Assembly (NCBI RefSeq): GCF_016919385.1
Contig: NZ_CP070351.1
Location: 3,720,001-3,784,000 of the forward strand
Length of the DNA stretch: 64,000 bases
Origin: Gordonia sp. PDNC005
GTDB taxonomy: Bacteria > Actinomycetota > Actinomycetes > Mycobacteriales > Mycobacteriaceae
Direction: 5' to 3'
This document shows, piece after piece, positions 1 through 8,651 of this stretch. The translations under genes were made by a program, and so were the position numbers. Under the pieces are notes generated by a model. It made no database searches. It was not told where the DNA came from and saw only the letters and a list, made by a program, of their open reading frames with translations. Each line of letters starts with the position of its first letter. Within the stretch, counting starts at the first letter, position 1.

Positions 1-640
1 CGGTGTAGAGCCTGCCCCAATGCCACTGGTCGATGACCTTCGGCATGGTGCCGACACCCCAGTTGTGGTCTGCGTACCCCGTGCCGACCACGTCCCACGA
101 CTCCTCGCCGACCCTCATCCGGCCGGTGACGGTCGCACGCGGGGCGCCGACACACCAGCCGAACACTCCGCCGTCGCCGAAGAGCGTCTCCCCGCGACCC
201 GGCATCCATGGCGGCAGTTCGTTGACGAACTCGAGATCGAGCCGCACGTCGTCCTCGTCGAGAATCACCCGGTAGCTAGGGAGGCCGCCCTCGCTCAGGA
301 TCACACGCGCAGAGTTCGGGCCGATCCGCACGTCCACCTCGTCAGTCGAGAAGTGCGCGGCCCTCGACGGATAGCGTTGCGCGATCTGCCGTCTCGTCCC
401 ATCCGGGCGGTAGACGATGATCTCCACCCAGGGTCTGGCGAACGGCGGGTCCTCGGGACGGCGCTTCACCAAGAACCCGACGACGGTGTACCCGTTGTCG
501 AGGTGCGCATCGAAGTACCAATGCTCGAACGCGCTGTGCTCGGCACGCGGATGCAAGGCATTGTGATGAGGCAGTACGGCGGTCAGCTCACCGTCCTTGC
601 GGCCCGGCCCGTTCCACACCTCGACGACATCGATGGGCAT
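1..640 (-). CDS. CrtC/AttH-like lipocalin-fold protein (3' end outside window)
   Basis: Reverse-strand gene that runs off the left edge; about 213 residues are visible. The start at 640 (MPIDVVEVWNG) has a strong AGGAGG site six bases upstream. Near residues 190-196 it carries GYADHNWG, the signature loop of the hydroxyneurosporene synthase (CrtC) / AttH-like family, whose members hydrate carotenoids or act on lipid-like substrates. It starts 13 bp after the stop of the MpaB-family oxygenase, so the two are probably co-transcribed. A role in modifying a hydrophobic substrate is inference; the family assignment rests on the motif and beta-rich composition. Confidence 0.72.
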   Translation of the reverse strand, partial: MPIDVVEVWNGPGRKDGELTAVLPHHNALHPRAEHSAFEHWYFDAHLDNGYTVVGFLVKRRPEDPPFARPWVEIIVYRPDGTRRQIAQRYPSRAAHFSTDEVDVRIGPNSARVILSEGGLPSYRVILDEDDVRLDLEFVNELPPWMPGRGETLFGDGGVFGWCVGAPRATVTGRMRVGEESWDVVGTGYADHNWGVGTMPKVIDQWHWGRLYT

Positions 641-653
641 GACGCTCCTCCTA

Positions 654-1907
654 TCAGCGGCGCAGCGCGCCGGATGCGTCGAACTCGGCTTCTCGACCCG
701 CCATCTGCGCGCGGTACCAGTTCTCGCGGTGCATGATCATCCACTTCTCGTGCAGCCTGCCGATCGGACGGATCCGGCGGAGCGTCTCGATCAGCAGCAC
801 CGCGGGCAGGCGCACCGCGATCCACAGCAGACCGGGCCAGGCGTTCGGCATCCGGTACTTCGCATAGGTGGGCGGCATCATGAACAGCCGCGAGTACGCG
901 GCGTACATCGTGCCGTTGTAGCGCTCACGCAGTCTGATGAGCCCGGCGTGTCCGTCGCGCGGCGCGAACGCAGCTGGGAACGATTCGATCAGCTCGACGC
1001 CGTGGTCGCCGGCGTCGTGACTGCGCGACACGGTCACCAGCGCAAGCAGGCGCAGCGTGTCGGCGATCGTCTCCGGGTACCAGGTGTTCCGGACCCCCAG
1101 GAGATGACCCATGTAGCGCTGGAAATGGATCAGTTCGTTGATCTCGGCGCGCGTGGTCTGCACTCCGACCATCCACAAAGCCATCGCGGGGACCACGCTT
1201 CCACCTGCGAGCGTCAGGAGTTGGTAGGCCTGACTGATCGGATATCCCCAGCGTGTCGAATCCCATTCCGGATGCTCGGCGACGCGGCGTCGGACGAACA
1301 CGTGCATCACGCGGACGAGCATCGCCGTCGCGCGCCCCTGACTCCCCGGAGTGAGCAGCGCTCCCGGCTCGGAGACGTCGATCCAGAACTTGGCGGTCTC
1401 CAGGAACCGGCGCAGCGCGTTGTCGCCCGCGTACCCGCCCGCCAACGACAGCGGCGTCGCAACGGCGGCCTCGGTGTACATCTCGAGGGTCTCTCCGCCC
1501 GCGACGCTGAACAGGAACGTCCCCCATCGCCGCCATGTGCGGGCCCCGGCCTCGACGAGCTCCGGGTCCACCCAGTCGGGGACGTCCTCGAACTCGGCGA
1601 ACAGATCGACCATCGCCTGCGGCGGATTGTTGATACTGCCGATCCCGTGGTCAAGCGCCTGCGTCAGCATGGCCCGCCCCTCTGTCCGGCCGATCGCGCC
1701 GAGGAACACCTCGTCGACGAACCGTTCGGCGATGGGATCGGAGTTGTGCATGTCGCCGCAGAACGCCTCGATCTGCCCTGTGGTCGGGAAGACGTCTTTG
1801 CCGGTCAACCCCTTCGCGAGCTTGCGCACACGACGGACTGCGGGGCGGGCCATCGCCTGCCGATAAGGGAATGCGGAGGGTGTGACGGTGTTCACGCCGC
1901 CGACCAT
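654..1907 (-). CDS. MpaB-family oxygenase (DUF2236)
   Basis: 417 residues, mostly helical, with the conserved RAEINELIHFQRYMGHLLGV segment (about 258-277) typical of the DUF2236/MpaB oxygenase family. That family includes haem-dependent oxygenases such as MpaB and latex-clearing protein Lcp. No Tat signal peptide is seen, unlike secreted Lcp, so it is probably cytosolic or membrane-associated. The annotated ATG lies inside a perfect inverted repeat; an in-frame ATG at 1854 (MARPAVRR) is a plausible alternative. Divergent TetR gene upstream and CrtC-like gene downstream suggest a small inducible oxidation unit. Substrate unknown. Confidence 0.82.
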   Translation of the reverse strand: MVGGVNTVTPSAFPYRQAMARPAVRRVRKLAKGLTGKDVFPTTGQIEAFCGDMHNSDPIAERFVDEVFLGAIGRTEGRAMLTQALDHGIGSINNPPQAMVDLFAEFEDVPDWVDPELVEAGARTWRRWGTFLFSVAGGETLEMYTEAAVATPLSLAGGYAGDNALRRFLETAKFWIDVSEPGALLTPGSQGRATAMLVRVMHVFVRRRVAEHPEWDSTRWGYPISQAYQLLTLAGGSVVPAMALWMVGVQTTRAEINELIHFQRYMGHLLGVRNTWYPETIADTLRLLALVTVSRSHDAGDHGVELIESFPAAFAPRDGHAGLIRLRERYNGTMYAAYSRLFMMPPTYAKYRMPNAWPGLLWIAVRLPAVLLIETLRRIRPIGRLHEKWMIMHRENWYRAQMAGREAEFDASGALRR

Positions 1908-1922
1908 ACCATGAGGTATGGT
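1903..1922. promoter_or_regulatory. Perfect inverted repeat, probable TetR operator
   Basis: ACCATACC - 4 bases - GGTATGGT, a perfect 8-bp dyad between the divergent MpaB-family and TetR genes. Its position and symmetry fit an operator for the TetR protein starting at 1951. It overlaps the annotated oxygenase start codon (1905-1907), which means either repression directly at the translation start or a true start further downstream. Confidence 0.65.
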
Positions 1923-1950
1923 TCGTGCGTAGGTACGCTAACCTGGGTCG

Positions 1951-2514
1951 ATGCCTCGTCGAACCACTCGCCTCGCGGCCACCGACTGGGTGGACGCCGC
2001 GCTCGGCCTCATCACGACCGAGGGTGTGGCAAGCGTCAAGATCAATCGGCTGTGCGCGGTTCTCGACGTCACGAAAGGCAGCTTCTACTGGCACTTCGAC
2101 GACATCGACGCCCTCTGGGAGGCGATGGCCCAGCGGTGGCACGAGACACACAACTCTCGCCCCACCGAGCTCAACGCTCTCGCCTCACTCCCGGCGGATG
2201 AACGCGTTATGGCACTCGCGACGATGCTGATGTCCGATCGCAACCTCACCGTCGAGACAGCGATCCGCGACTGGTCTCGAACCAATCCGCGGATCGCTGC
2301 AACGGTGCAGCAGATCGATCGTGACGTCTTCGACGTGATCTATTGCGCGATGATCGAGCTCGACCTCGGCGAGACCCGCGCCCGGCTGATCGCCGGCCTG
2401 CTCGTCTACGCGGGCATCGGCTACATCCATGGACACGACAGTCTGCCGAACCCGACTCCCGATGAATTGCGCGAAGCGATATCCGGGTTGCTTCCACCTG
2501 CGCGAGATCACTGA
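1951..2514 (+). CDS. TetR/AcrR-family transcriptional regulator
   Basis: 187 residues. The N-terminal helix-turn-helix spans about residues 8-55, with the TetR-typical tail of helix 3 (TKGSFYWHF). The C-terminal ligand domain is unassigned. It is divergent from the MpaB-type oxygenase with a perfect dyad in between, so it probably represses the oxygenase/CrtC-like pair and perhaps itself. It converges on, and overlaps by 7 bp, the NTF2-like gene at 2508. The start follows no good Shine-Dalgarno and may be leaderless. Confidence 0.88.
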   Translation: MPRRTTRLAATDWVDAALGLITTEGVASVKINRLCAVLDVTKGSFYWHFDDIDALWEAMAQRWHETHNSRPTELNALASLPADERVMALATMLMSDRNLTVETAIRDWSRTNPRIAATVQQIDRDVFDVIYCAMIELDLGETRARLIAGLLVYAGIGYIHGHDSLPNPTPDELREAISGLLPPARDH

Positions 2515-2984
2515 GGTCGCAGGAGTCCACGCGGTTCGTCGGACCCGTCGACCACCCTCGCGACACGCCGCTCCACTCGCCAGCCGTCGTCGACACGGAT
2601 CAGTTCCCACCGGTTGGCCGTGAGACGCGCAACGGCAAAACCACTGGACGAGGTTCGTCGAACGATGAGCTGCGAGTAACTGCGAACCGTTGCGCGGTCA
2701 CCGTCGAGAGTGATCTGCGGAGCCGTCATGAGATGACCGCAGCCGTGCGCGATCAGCCCCTGATGGGGCTCGCCCTCAACCATCGCCGCGATCTCCTGCC
2801 GCCCTGCGAGCAGTCCGGTGTCGACGTCGTAGACACCGTCGGGAGTGAACATTCCTGCCGTGACCTGTGCCGATCCGGTGTCGACCGCGGCTCCGTACGA
2901 GTAGACGAGGTCCATGATCGCCAGCCGATCCTCGGCCGACCGCAGTCGATCCTCAAGCGCGTCGAGTCGTTCCTCGATGGTCAT
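2508..2984 (-). CDS. SnoaL/NTF2-like family protein
   Basis: 158 residues. An N-terminal coiled helix (EERLDALEDRLRSAEDRLAIMDLVY) is followed by a cone-shaped alpha+beta fold typical of SnoaL_4 proteins, which include polyketide cyclases, dehydratases and ring-hydroxylating dioxygenase beta-like subunits. The start at 2984 forms an ATGA overlap with the stop of the upstream TetR gene, which argues for it over longer upstream extensions. Small-molecule isomerase or hydratase activity is possible; no substrate can be assigned. Co-transcribed with the regulator at 2981. Confidence 0.78.
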   Translation of the reverse strand: MTIEERLDALEDRLRSAEDRLAIMDLVYSYGAAVDTGSAQVTAGMFTPDGVYDVDTGLLAGRQEIAAMVEGEPHQGLIAHGCGHLMTAPQITLDGDRATVRSYSQLIVRRTSSSGFAVARLTANRWELIRVDDGWRVERRVARVVDGSDEPRGLLRPQ

Positions 2985-3613
2985 TCCGCCACCTCCATGC
3001 GGGATCCCACCAGAGGGAGGATCGCTTCGAACATCGCCTCCCAATTGGCGAGAGCCGGTTCGGTCTCCGGATCGCGCGGATGGAACGTGTACGCCAGCCG
3101 GGCGCCACGCATTGACGTGATCATCACTTCGCGTGTCCGGAGGTACTCGGGCGAGGCCGTGACCTGCGGGCCGAACAACTCGTCGGCGCGGGCCCGGAGC
3201 ACACCGAGCATCCGCCGCTCGACGTCCGACAACGCCTCGCGCAGCTCGGGGTTCGCGGTCCGCGCGCCCATCCAGAGTTCCATCGTCGCCCAGAAGCACG
3301 ACTGTCCGGTGATCTCCCACATCGCCGCCACCGCGAATCGGATCCGTTCACGCAGGTCGTCGGGGATCGCGACACCGGCCGTCAGCTCGGTGATCCGAAC
3401 GTCCGCGAGGTGATGCACTGCCGCTGTGAGGAGCAGTTCTCGCGACGGGAAGTGGTGGAGAAGTCTCCCGCGCGAAACTCCCGCGACCTGCTGGATGTGC
3501 AGCGTTGTCGCGGCCGAGTACCCCTCTTCGAACAGCACCTTGGCCGCGGCCTCGAGAATCGTGTCGCGTGTCTGCGCCGCTCGGTCCTGCTGCTTTCGTT
3601 CCACGTGAATCAT
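2981..3613 (-). CDS. TetR/AcrR-family transcriptional regulator
   Basis: 210 residues. The helix-turn-helix spans about residues 14-60 (ILEAAAKVLFEEGYSAATTL ... GRLLHHF), followed by a TetR C-terminal domain. It is divergent from the nitronate monooxygenase-like gene at 3660 across a 46-bp gap that holds a perfect dyad. It overlaps the NTF2-like gene by 4 bp (ATGA), so both are likely one transcript that the protein itself controls. The effector is unknown. Confidence 0.88.
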   Translation of the reverse strand: MIHVERKQQDRAAQTRDTILEAAAKVLFEEGYSAATTLHIQQVAGVSRGRLLHHFPSRELLLTAAVHHLADVRITELTAGVAIPDDLRERIRFAVAAMWEITGQSCFWATMELWMGARTANPELREALSDVERRMLGVLRARADELFGPQVTASPEYLRTREVMITSMRGARLAYTFHPRDPETEPALANWEAMFEAILPLVGSRMEVAE

Positions 3614-3629
3614 TCTCCACCCTTTTCAA

Positions 3630-3647
3630 ACAGTCACCTCTGACTGT
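3630..3647. promoter_or_regulatory. Perfect inverted repeat, probable TetR operator
   Basis: ACAGTCA - CCTC - TGACTGT, a perfect 7-bp dyad between the divergent TetR gene (start 3613) and the flavoprotein gene (start 3660). Position and size fit a TetR-family operator controlling both directions. Confidence 0.68.
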
Positions 3648-3659
3648 ATCGTTCGGAGC

Positions 3660-4643
3660 ATGTCGCTTCCCGAGATCCTCCAGACTCCGCTCACCGTGCC
3701 CGTCGTCGCGTCGCCGATGTTCATCGCGTCGGGACCGAGACTCGTCGCCGCCCAGTGCCAGGCGGGCGTGATCGGCTCGTTCCCCGCACTGAACGCCCGC
3801 CCGGCGTCACAGCTCGGCGACTGGCTCGACGAGATCACCGAGTCGAACGCAGCGTACGCAGCCGCCAATCCCGACGCCGTCGTCGCACCGTTCGCCGTGA
3901 ACCAGATCGTGCACCGGTCCAATGCGCGACTCGACGAGGACCTCGCGACCATCGTCGAGCACAAGGTGCCGATCGTCATCACCTCGCTCGGCGCGCGCCC
4001 CGACGTGAACGAGGCCGTGCACTCCTACGGCGGCATCGTGCTCCACGACATCATCAACAACACGTTCGCGCACAAGGCGATCGAGCGCGGCGCCGACGGC
4101 CTCATCGCTGTGGCGGCAGGTGCGGGCGGCCACGCCGGCACCCTGTCACCGTTCCCGTTGATCCAGGAGATCCGCGAATGGTTCGACGGCCCGCTGCTGC
4201 TGTCGGGTGCGATCGCACACGGTCGCTCGATCCTCGCCGCGCTCGCGGCGGGCGCCGACTTCGCCTATGTCGGTTCGGCCTTCCTCGCCACCGACGAGGC
4301 CAACGTCGTCGAGGACTACAAGAACATGGTCGTCGACTCGCGCGCCGACGACATCGTCTACAGCAGCACCTTCACCGGCGTGCACGGCAACTACCTGCGA
4401 GGAAGCATCGAGGCTCACGGTCTCGACGCCGACAACCTCCCGAAGCCGACGTCCGGCCCCGATCCGCTCGAGGGCGGCCTCGGCGAGATCAAGGCGTGGC
4501 GCGACGTGTGGGGCTGCGGCCAGGGCATCTCGTCCGTCGCCTCCCGCGGGACCGTCGCCCAGACCGTCGACCGTCTCGCCGCCGAGTACAACGACGCCCG
4601 CGATGCACTCGACCGTCGAACGGGAGCCGCAGCCCTCGTCTGA
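3660..4643 (+). CDS. Nitronate monooxygenase-like FMN oxidoreductase
   Basis: 327 residues, TIM-barrel flavoprotein of the nitronate monooxygenase / 2-nitropropane dioxygenase family. Visible family features are the N-terminal VVASPMFIASGPRLVAA segment, the GADGLIAVAAGAGGHAGT phosphate-binding region (about 144-161, with the HAG motif), and the second phosphate loop in LLLSGAIAHGRSI and GADFAYVGSAFL. Members use FMN to oxidise alkyl nitronates or reduce quinones; some are enoyl reductases. Probably controlled by the divergent TetR through the dyad at 3630. Exact substrate not assignable. Confidence 0.88.
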   Translation: MSLPEILQTPLTVPVVASPMFIASGPRLVAAQCQAGVIGSFPALNARPASQLGDWLDEITESNAAYAAANPDAVVAPFAVNQIVHRSNARLDEDLATIVEHKVPIVITSLGARPDVNEAVHSYGGIVLHDIINNTFAHKAIERGADGLIAVAAGAGGHAGTLSPFPLIQEIREWFDGPLLLSGAIAHGRSILAALAAGADFAYVGSAFLATDEANVVEDYKNMVVDSRADDIVYSSTFTGVHGNYLRGSIEAHGLDADNLPKPTSGPDPLEGGLGEIKAWRDVWGCGQGISSVASRGTVAQTVDRLAAEYNDARDALDRRTGAAALV

Positions 4644-4693
4644 GCTCCGCTCAAACCGCCCGTCGGCGGTGGCAGGCGTGGTGGAATGAACGG

Positions 4694-5242
4694 ATGCGAG
4701 CAGACTGTTCTCGTTTCACCCGCCTGACCACCGCCGTCGTCGCATTGATCGCGCTGGCGTCGGCGCTCGTCGCGGTGGCGCCTGCCGACGCCGCGCCCCT
4801 GCGGACCAAACTGCCACTCGGTCAGTACTCGTCCGTGAACGCCGCACGATTCACGTCGTACGCCTTCGCCGACGGCGGTCGGACGTTCTTCGTCGCGGCC
4901 AGGCGGCTCTGCCAGATCGGACCGACTCCCGGCAACGTCGCCTGCTCCGGCCGGACGAAGTCCGCACCGCCGCGTACCGTCGGCGTCGCGATCACCGGCG
5001 ACATGCAGGGTCCACACTGGATCCCGCGGGGAACGAGCTACCGATTCGGATCACGCGCGGGCTTCCGTGCACCGGTCCTCAAACCCGGTCAACGCATCAC
5101 ATCGGCCAACGTGACATGTGCGGTCCCCCGACGCGGAGTTGTCATCTGCTCGACTATGAACAGGGCGTTTGTCCTGTCACCGTCGACGCACAGGTTCTAC
5201 TACCCGCGCGGCGACCGTCATCACGATCGCAACCCCCGCTGA
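4694..5242 (+). CDS. Secreted protein of unknown function
   Basis: 182 residues. An N-terminal positive region is followed by a hydrophobic stretch (about 13-30) and a likely signal peptidase I site after PADAA, so it should be exported. The mature part has four cysteines in two pairs (LCQIGPTPGNVACSG and VTCAVPRRGVVIC), suggesting two disulfides, and a histidine/arginine-rich C-terminus. The chosen ATG at 4694 gives a compact signal peptide. I do not recognise the family; similar small secreted proteins are common in mycolata. It follows the flavoprotein by 50 bp. Confidence 0.68.
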   Translation: MRADCSRFTRLTTAVVALIALASALVAVAPADAAPLRTKLPLGQYSSVNAARFTSYAFADGGRTFFVAARRLCQIGPTPGNVACSGRTKSAPPRTVGVAITGDMQGPHWIPRGTSYRFGSRAGFRAPVLKPGQRITSANVTCAVPRRGVVICSTMNRAFVLSPSTHRFYYPRGDRHHDRNPR

Positions 5243-5343
5243 GGGCACCGCAACCGGACGCCGCCTTCGCAAGCGTTCGATGAACGGCCACGCGTTATCC
5301 TGATCTCCGATCAACGAAGCATTCGTCGAAGGGGAGTTCGACT

Positions 5344-6528
5344 GTGGGGATGGCGTCTGTGGAGAGGGCCAGAAGCAGAGGCGGCGAGGTCGCGACGATC
5401 GAGTTGTTCTTCGATCTCGTCTACGTTTTTGCATTCAGCCAGCTGGCGGCGTTCTTCGTCGGTCATCTGACCGGCCGAGGCGCACTCGAGATGTTGGTGC
5501 TGTTCGGCGGAGTCTGGTGGGTGTGGAACTACACGGCATGGGCCACCAACTTCGTGGACCCGGCACGCATTCCAGTGCGTGTCCTGCTCGTCGGCCTCAT
5601 GCTCGCGAGCCTCGTCATGGCGGCCGCCATACCCGAAGCGTTCGGCGACCGGGGCCATCAGTTCGCCATCGCGCTGGCGGCGATGCAGGTGATCCGCCCG
5701 CTGTTCGTCGCCGTCACGATGTGGGGAAGTCAGGTCGGGCGAAACTACGCGCACCTTCTCGCGTGGTCCACGGTCGCGGCATCGGTCTGGGTGATCGGCG
5801 CATTCTGTGAGCCCGACACTCGCCTGATCGTGTGGGCGCTCGCGCTCGCGATCGACGTCGCAGCGCCGATGGTCCGCACATGGCTGCCTGGTCTCGGCAG
5901 CATCGAGATGAGCGAATGGAAGCTGACGCCCGCTCACCTGGTGGAACGGAATCGCCTGATCTTCATCATCGCGCTCGGCGAGACGGTTCTGTCGATCGGC
6001 CGCGAGTTCATGCACATGGAGTCGAGCCTCTTGTCGTACGCCGCGCTGGGCGTCGCCTTCCTGGTTCCGGTCGCGTTCTGGTGGCTGTACTTCGCCCATC
6101 ACTCAGAACGCACCGAACGCAGGCTCGAGGAGTCCGCCGACCCCACGGCACTCGCACGCGGCGGCTTCGCGTACGCCCACGCGATTCTCGTCGCCGGCGT
6201 CATCGTCACGGCAGTCGGCGCCGAGAAGATGCTCGCTCACCCACATGACGATGCGACCGTCGTCTACGCACTGCTCATCGCGGGTGGGCCGGCCCTGTTC
6301 TTCCTCGGCCTCGCCCTTTTCGTCGGGTCCATCGGCGGTCTCGACCGCTATGAATCAACCGTCGCCATCATCGTCCTCACCACGCTCACGTCGATCGGAG
6401 TTGTCGCGGCCGCCGTCGGCATGGACCTGTTCCACCTGTCGGCTCTTGTCTCGGCCACCCTCGTTGTGGGTGTCGGATCGGCGTCGTGGCATCACCGGAA
6501 CGACAAAGCCCTTTCAGCAGAGGCCTAG
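5344..6528 (+). CDS. ltrA: Low temperature requirement protein A (LtrA) family membrane protein
   Basis: 394 residues with about 10-11 hydrophobic helices. The N-terminal signature VATIELFFDLVYVFAFSQLA (about 17-36) and the mid-protein LIFIIALGETVLSIG motif are diagnostic of the LtrA family, first linked to cold growth in Listeria; the biochemical role is unknown. The GTG start at 5344 is supported by AAGGGGAG seven bases upstream; an ATG two codons later is less well spaced. Its stop shares the CTAG tetranucleotide with the stop of the convergent thiolase gene. Confidence 0.88.
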   Translation: MGMASVERARSRGGEVATIELFFDLVYVFAFSQLAAFFVGHLTGRGALEMLVLFGGVWWVWNYTAWATNFVDPARIPVRVLLVGLMLASLVMAAAIPEAFGDRGHQFAIALAAMQVIRPLFVAVTMWGSQVGRNYAHLLAWSTVAASVWVIGAFCEPDTRLIVWALALAIDVAAPMVRTWLPGLGSIEMSEWKLTPAHLVERNRLIFIIALGETVLSIGREFMHMESSLLSYAALGVAFLVPVAFWWLYFAHHSERTERRLEESADPTALARGGFAYAHAILVAGVIVTAVGAEKMLAHPHDDATVVYALLIAGGPALFFLGLALFVGSIGGLDRYESTVAIIVLTTLTSIGVVAAAVGMDLFHLSALVSATLVVGVGSASWHHRNDKALSAEA

Positions 6529-7736
6529 TCGATGCGCTCGAAGATCGCTGCGAGGCCCTGTCCGCCGCCGATGCACATCGTCTCGACGGCGTAGCGGCCC
6601 TGGCGGCGTTCCAACTCGCGCAGCATCGTCGCCAGGATCCGCACACCGGTGGCGCCGACGGGATGGCCGAGTGAGATGCCGGACCCGTTGACGTTGATCC
6701 GGTCGAAGTCGGAGCTTCCGAGACCCAACGCGGTGGTGCACGCGAGCACCTGCGCCGCAAACGCCTCGTTCAGTTCGATCAGGTCGAGGTCGGAGAGCCC
6801 CAGGCCTGCCCGTTCGAGCGCGAGCTGCGTCGACGGCACGGGACCGACGCCCATCCGTGACGGCTCGGTTCCCGACACCGCCCACGACACCAGGCGGGCG
6901 AGCGGCCGCAGACCGAGGCGTTCGGCCTCCTCACGCGATGCGACGATGCACACGGACGCGCCGTCGTTCTGCCCGCTTGCATTGCCCGCGGTGACCGTCG
7001 CGGCCGGATCCACCTTCAGTCGCACCGGCCGCAGTGCAGCAAGCGCTTCGGCCGAGATGTCCGGCCGCGGATGTTCGTCACGAGAACGGACCAGGTCGCC
7101 CTTGCGCGTCTCGACGGTGACCGGGACGATCTCGTCGTCGAACCGGCCCTCCGTCTGCGCGGCCACGGCACGCACGTGCGAATTGAGTGCGAGCTCGTCC
7201 TGCGCCTCCCGGCTGATCGAGTATTCGGTCCGCAGATTCTCGGCGGTCTCCAACATTCCACCCGGCACCGGATGGAGCTTGCCGCCCGCGGTCACTCGTC
7301 CGCGTCCGATACGGTCGGCCAGAGTCGCGTCGGCGCCTCGAAGGCCGAATCTCAACCCGAGCGCATAGTGCTCCACCTGGCTCATGCTCTCTGCCCCGCC
7401 CGCGAGCACCAGGTCGGCGACGCCGGTCTGGACGCGCATCGCCGCGTCGAGCACCGCCTGCAGACCGGACCCGCAGCGGCGGTCCACCTGCATCCCGGGC
7501 ACCGAGACGTCCAGGCCGGCATCGAGTGCCGCGACACGACCGATCGCCGGCGCCTCGCCGTTCGAGTAGCACTGCCCGAAGATCACGTCGTCGATGTCGT
7601 CACCCGCGACTCCGGTGCGGGCCACGAGTTCCCTGATCACGGTCGACGCGAGATCGGCGGCGGGCACTGTGGCGAACATGCCACCGTAACCGCCGACCGG
7701 AGTGCGGATCGGTTCACAGATCACGGCGTCACGCAT
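6525..7736 (-). CDS. Acetyl-CoA C-acetyltransferase (thiolase)
   Basis: 403 residues, full-length thiolase. The acyl-accepting cysteine is in the RRCGSGLQA motif (C88). The C-terminal catalytic histidine is in GHPVGATG (about H358) and the second catalytic cysteine in MCIGGGQG (about C388). It condenses or cleaves acetyl-CoA with acyl-CoA in fatty-acid or ketone metabolism. The ATG at 7736 is preferred over a 32-codon upstream extension because the protein then begins at the family-typical MRDAVICEPIRTPVG. It stands alone, separated from rplI by a strong hairpin. Confidence 0.92.
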   Translation of the reverse strand: MRDAVICEPIRTPVGGYGGMFATVPAADLASTVIRELVARTGVAGDDIDDVIFGQCYSNGEAPAIGRVAALDAGLDVSVPGMQVDRRCGSGLQAVLDAAMRVQTGVADLVLAGGAESMSQVEHYALGLRFGLRGADATLADRIGRGRVTAGGKLHPVPGGMLETAENLRTEYSISREAQDELALNSHVRAVAAQTEGRFDDEIVPVTVETRKGDLVRSRDEHPRPDISAEALAALRPVRLKVDPAATVTAGNASGQNDGASVCIVASREEAERLGLRPLARLVSWAVSGTEPSRMGVGPVPSTQLALERAGLGLSDLDLIELNEAFAAQVLACTTALGLGSSDFDRINVNGSGISLGHPVGATGVRILATMLRELERRQGRYAVETMCIGGGQGLAAIFERID

Positions 7737-7830
7737 CAGTGCGGTTTCCCTTCTCACGGTGGTTCTGCTCCCCACTCTATGGTCGAAACCCACCAGGACG
7801 TCCCGACTCCGCTCGACGACCAGGAACGAC

Positions 7831-7865
7831 AAAGGCCGGTCACCCGCTAGGGGTGACCGGCCTTT
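7831..7865 (-). terminator. Strong hairpin downstream of rplI
   Basis: Perfect 15-bp stem AAAGGCCGGTCACCC, five-base loop, and complementary arm, 20 bp past the rplI stop. It is nearly symmetrical and lacks a long T-run, as is common in actinobacteria. Most likely it ends the rpsF-ssb-rpsR-rplI transcript and insulates the thiolase gene. Confidence 0.82.
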
Positions 7866-7884
7866 GTGGCTCAGTGTGCGAACG

Positions 7885-8334
7885 TCAGGCGACGACCGAC
7901 AGGCTGAGCTTTGCTTCGACCTTCGGGTGCAGCTTCACGACGACCGGGTACGAGCCCAGCGCCTTGATGTGGCCCTTCGGCAGCTCCACGTTGCGCTTGT
8001 CGACGGCCGGGCCGCCCGCGGTGCGGATGGCGCCTGCGACGTCGGAGGCGGAGACCGAGCCGAACAGCTTGCCCGAGTCGTGGGTCTTGACGGTCAGCGA
8101 CACGTTGTCGAGACCTTCGAGAGCCTGCTTCAGTTCGTTCGCGTGGTCCAGGTCGCGCACGGCGCGAGCTTCCTGGGCGCGACGAATGCCTTCGACCTGC
8201 TTCTCGGCGCCACGGGTGGCGACGATCGCGAAGTTGCGGGGCAGCAGGTAGTTGCGTGCGTAGCCGTCACGGACCTCAACGAGGTCACCGGGAACTCCGA
8301 GGTTCTCGACTGCGGCAGTAAGGATCAGCTTCAT
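7885..8334 (-). CDS. rplI: 50S ribosomal protein L9
   Basis: 149 residues, the standard L9 length. The N-terminal domain has the conserved [21 protein letters not shown] and [13 protein letters not shown] motifs. A long central helix (about 50-80) links to the C-terminal domain ([12 protein letters not shown]). L9 binds 23S rRNA at the base of the L1 stalk. Last gene of the rpsF-ssb-rpsR-rplI operon, 17 bp after rpsR. Confidence 0.98.
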   Translation of the reverse strand: MKLILTAAVENLGVPGDLVEVRDGYARNYLLPRNFAIVATRGAEKQVEGIRRAQEARAVRDLDHANELKQALEGLDNVSLTVKTHDSGKLFGSVSASDVAGAIRTAGGPAVDKRNVELPKGHIKALGSYPVVVKLHPKVEAKLSLSVVA

Positions 8335-8351
8335 GTTCTGTCCCTTCCTGG

Positions 8352-8609
8352 TCAGCGACCGGTCGAGGTGAAGGGCAGCAGCGCCACTTCACGCGAGTTC
8401 TTGACGGCCACCGCGACGTCGCGCTGGTGCTGAACGCAGTTGCCGGTCACGCGACGCGAACGGATCTTGCCGCGGTCCGACAGGAAGCGACGCAGGAGCG
8501 CCGTGTCCTTGTAATCGATATCGGTCTTCTTGTCCTTGCAGAAGGTGCAGGCCTTGGCCTTTGTGATCTTCTCCACGCGGGCCTTGCGGCCGCCTTTAGC
8601 TTTTGCCAT
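8352..8609 (-). CDS. rpsR: 30S ribosomal protein S18 (zinc-binding type)
   Basis: 85 residues. The conserved [19 protein letters not shown] and [19 protein letters not shown] segments identify S18. CTFC (about 21-24) and the later cysteine and histidine in NCVQH indicate the C+ zinc-binding paralogue, matching M. tuberculosis rpsR1 in the same operon. Mycolata often carry a zinc-free second S18 elsewhere for zinc limitation. Located between ssb and rplI. Confidence 0.97.
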   Translation of the reverse strand: MAKAKGGRKARVEKITKAKACTFCKDKKTDIDYKDTALLRRFLSDRGKIRSRRVTGNCVQHQRDVAVAVKNSREVALLPFTSTGR

Positions 8610-8651
8610 GTGATGCTCCAGTTGAGTGCCTCCGGGCTGGCGGGCCCGGAA

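Noticed and set aside
20..736. Long forward reading frame at the left edge
   Set aside because: It is antisense to the CrtC-like gene, whose reverse-strand translation has a strong ribosome site and the GYADHNWG family motif; the forward frame is Arg/His/Pro-rich shadow coding.
597..2201. Forward 534-codon open frame
   Set aside because: Antisense to the MpaB-family gene and overlapping the TetR gene in another frame; composition is that of a GC-rich shadow.
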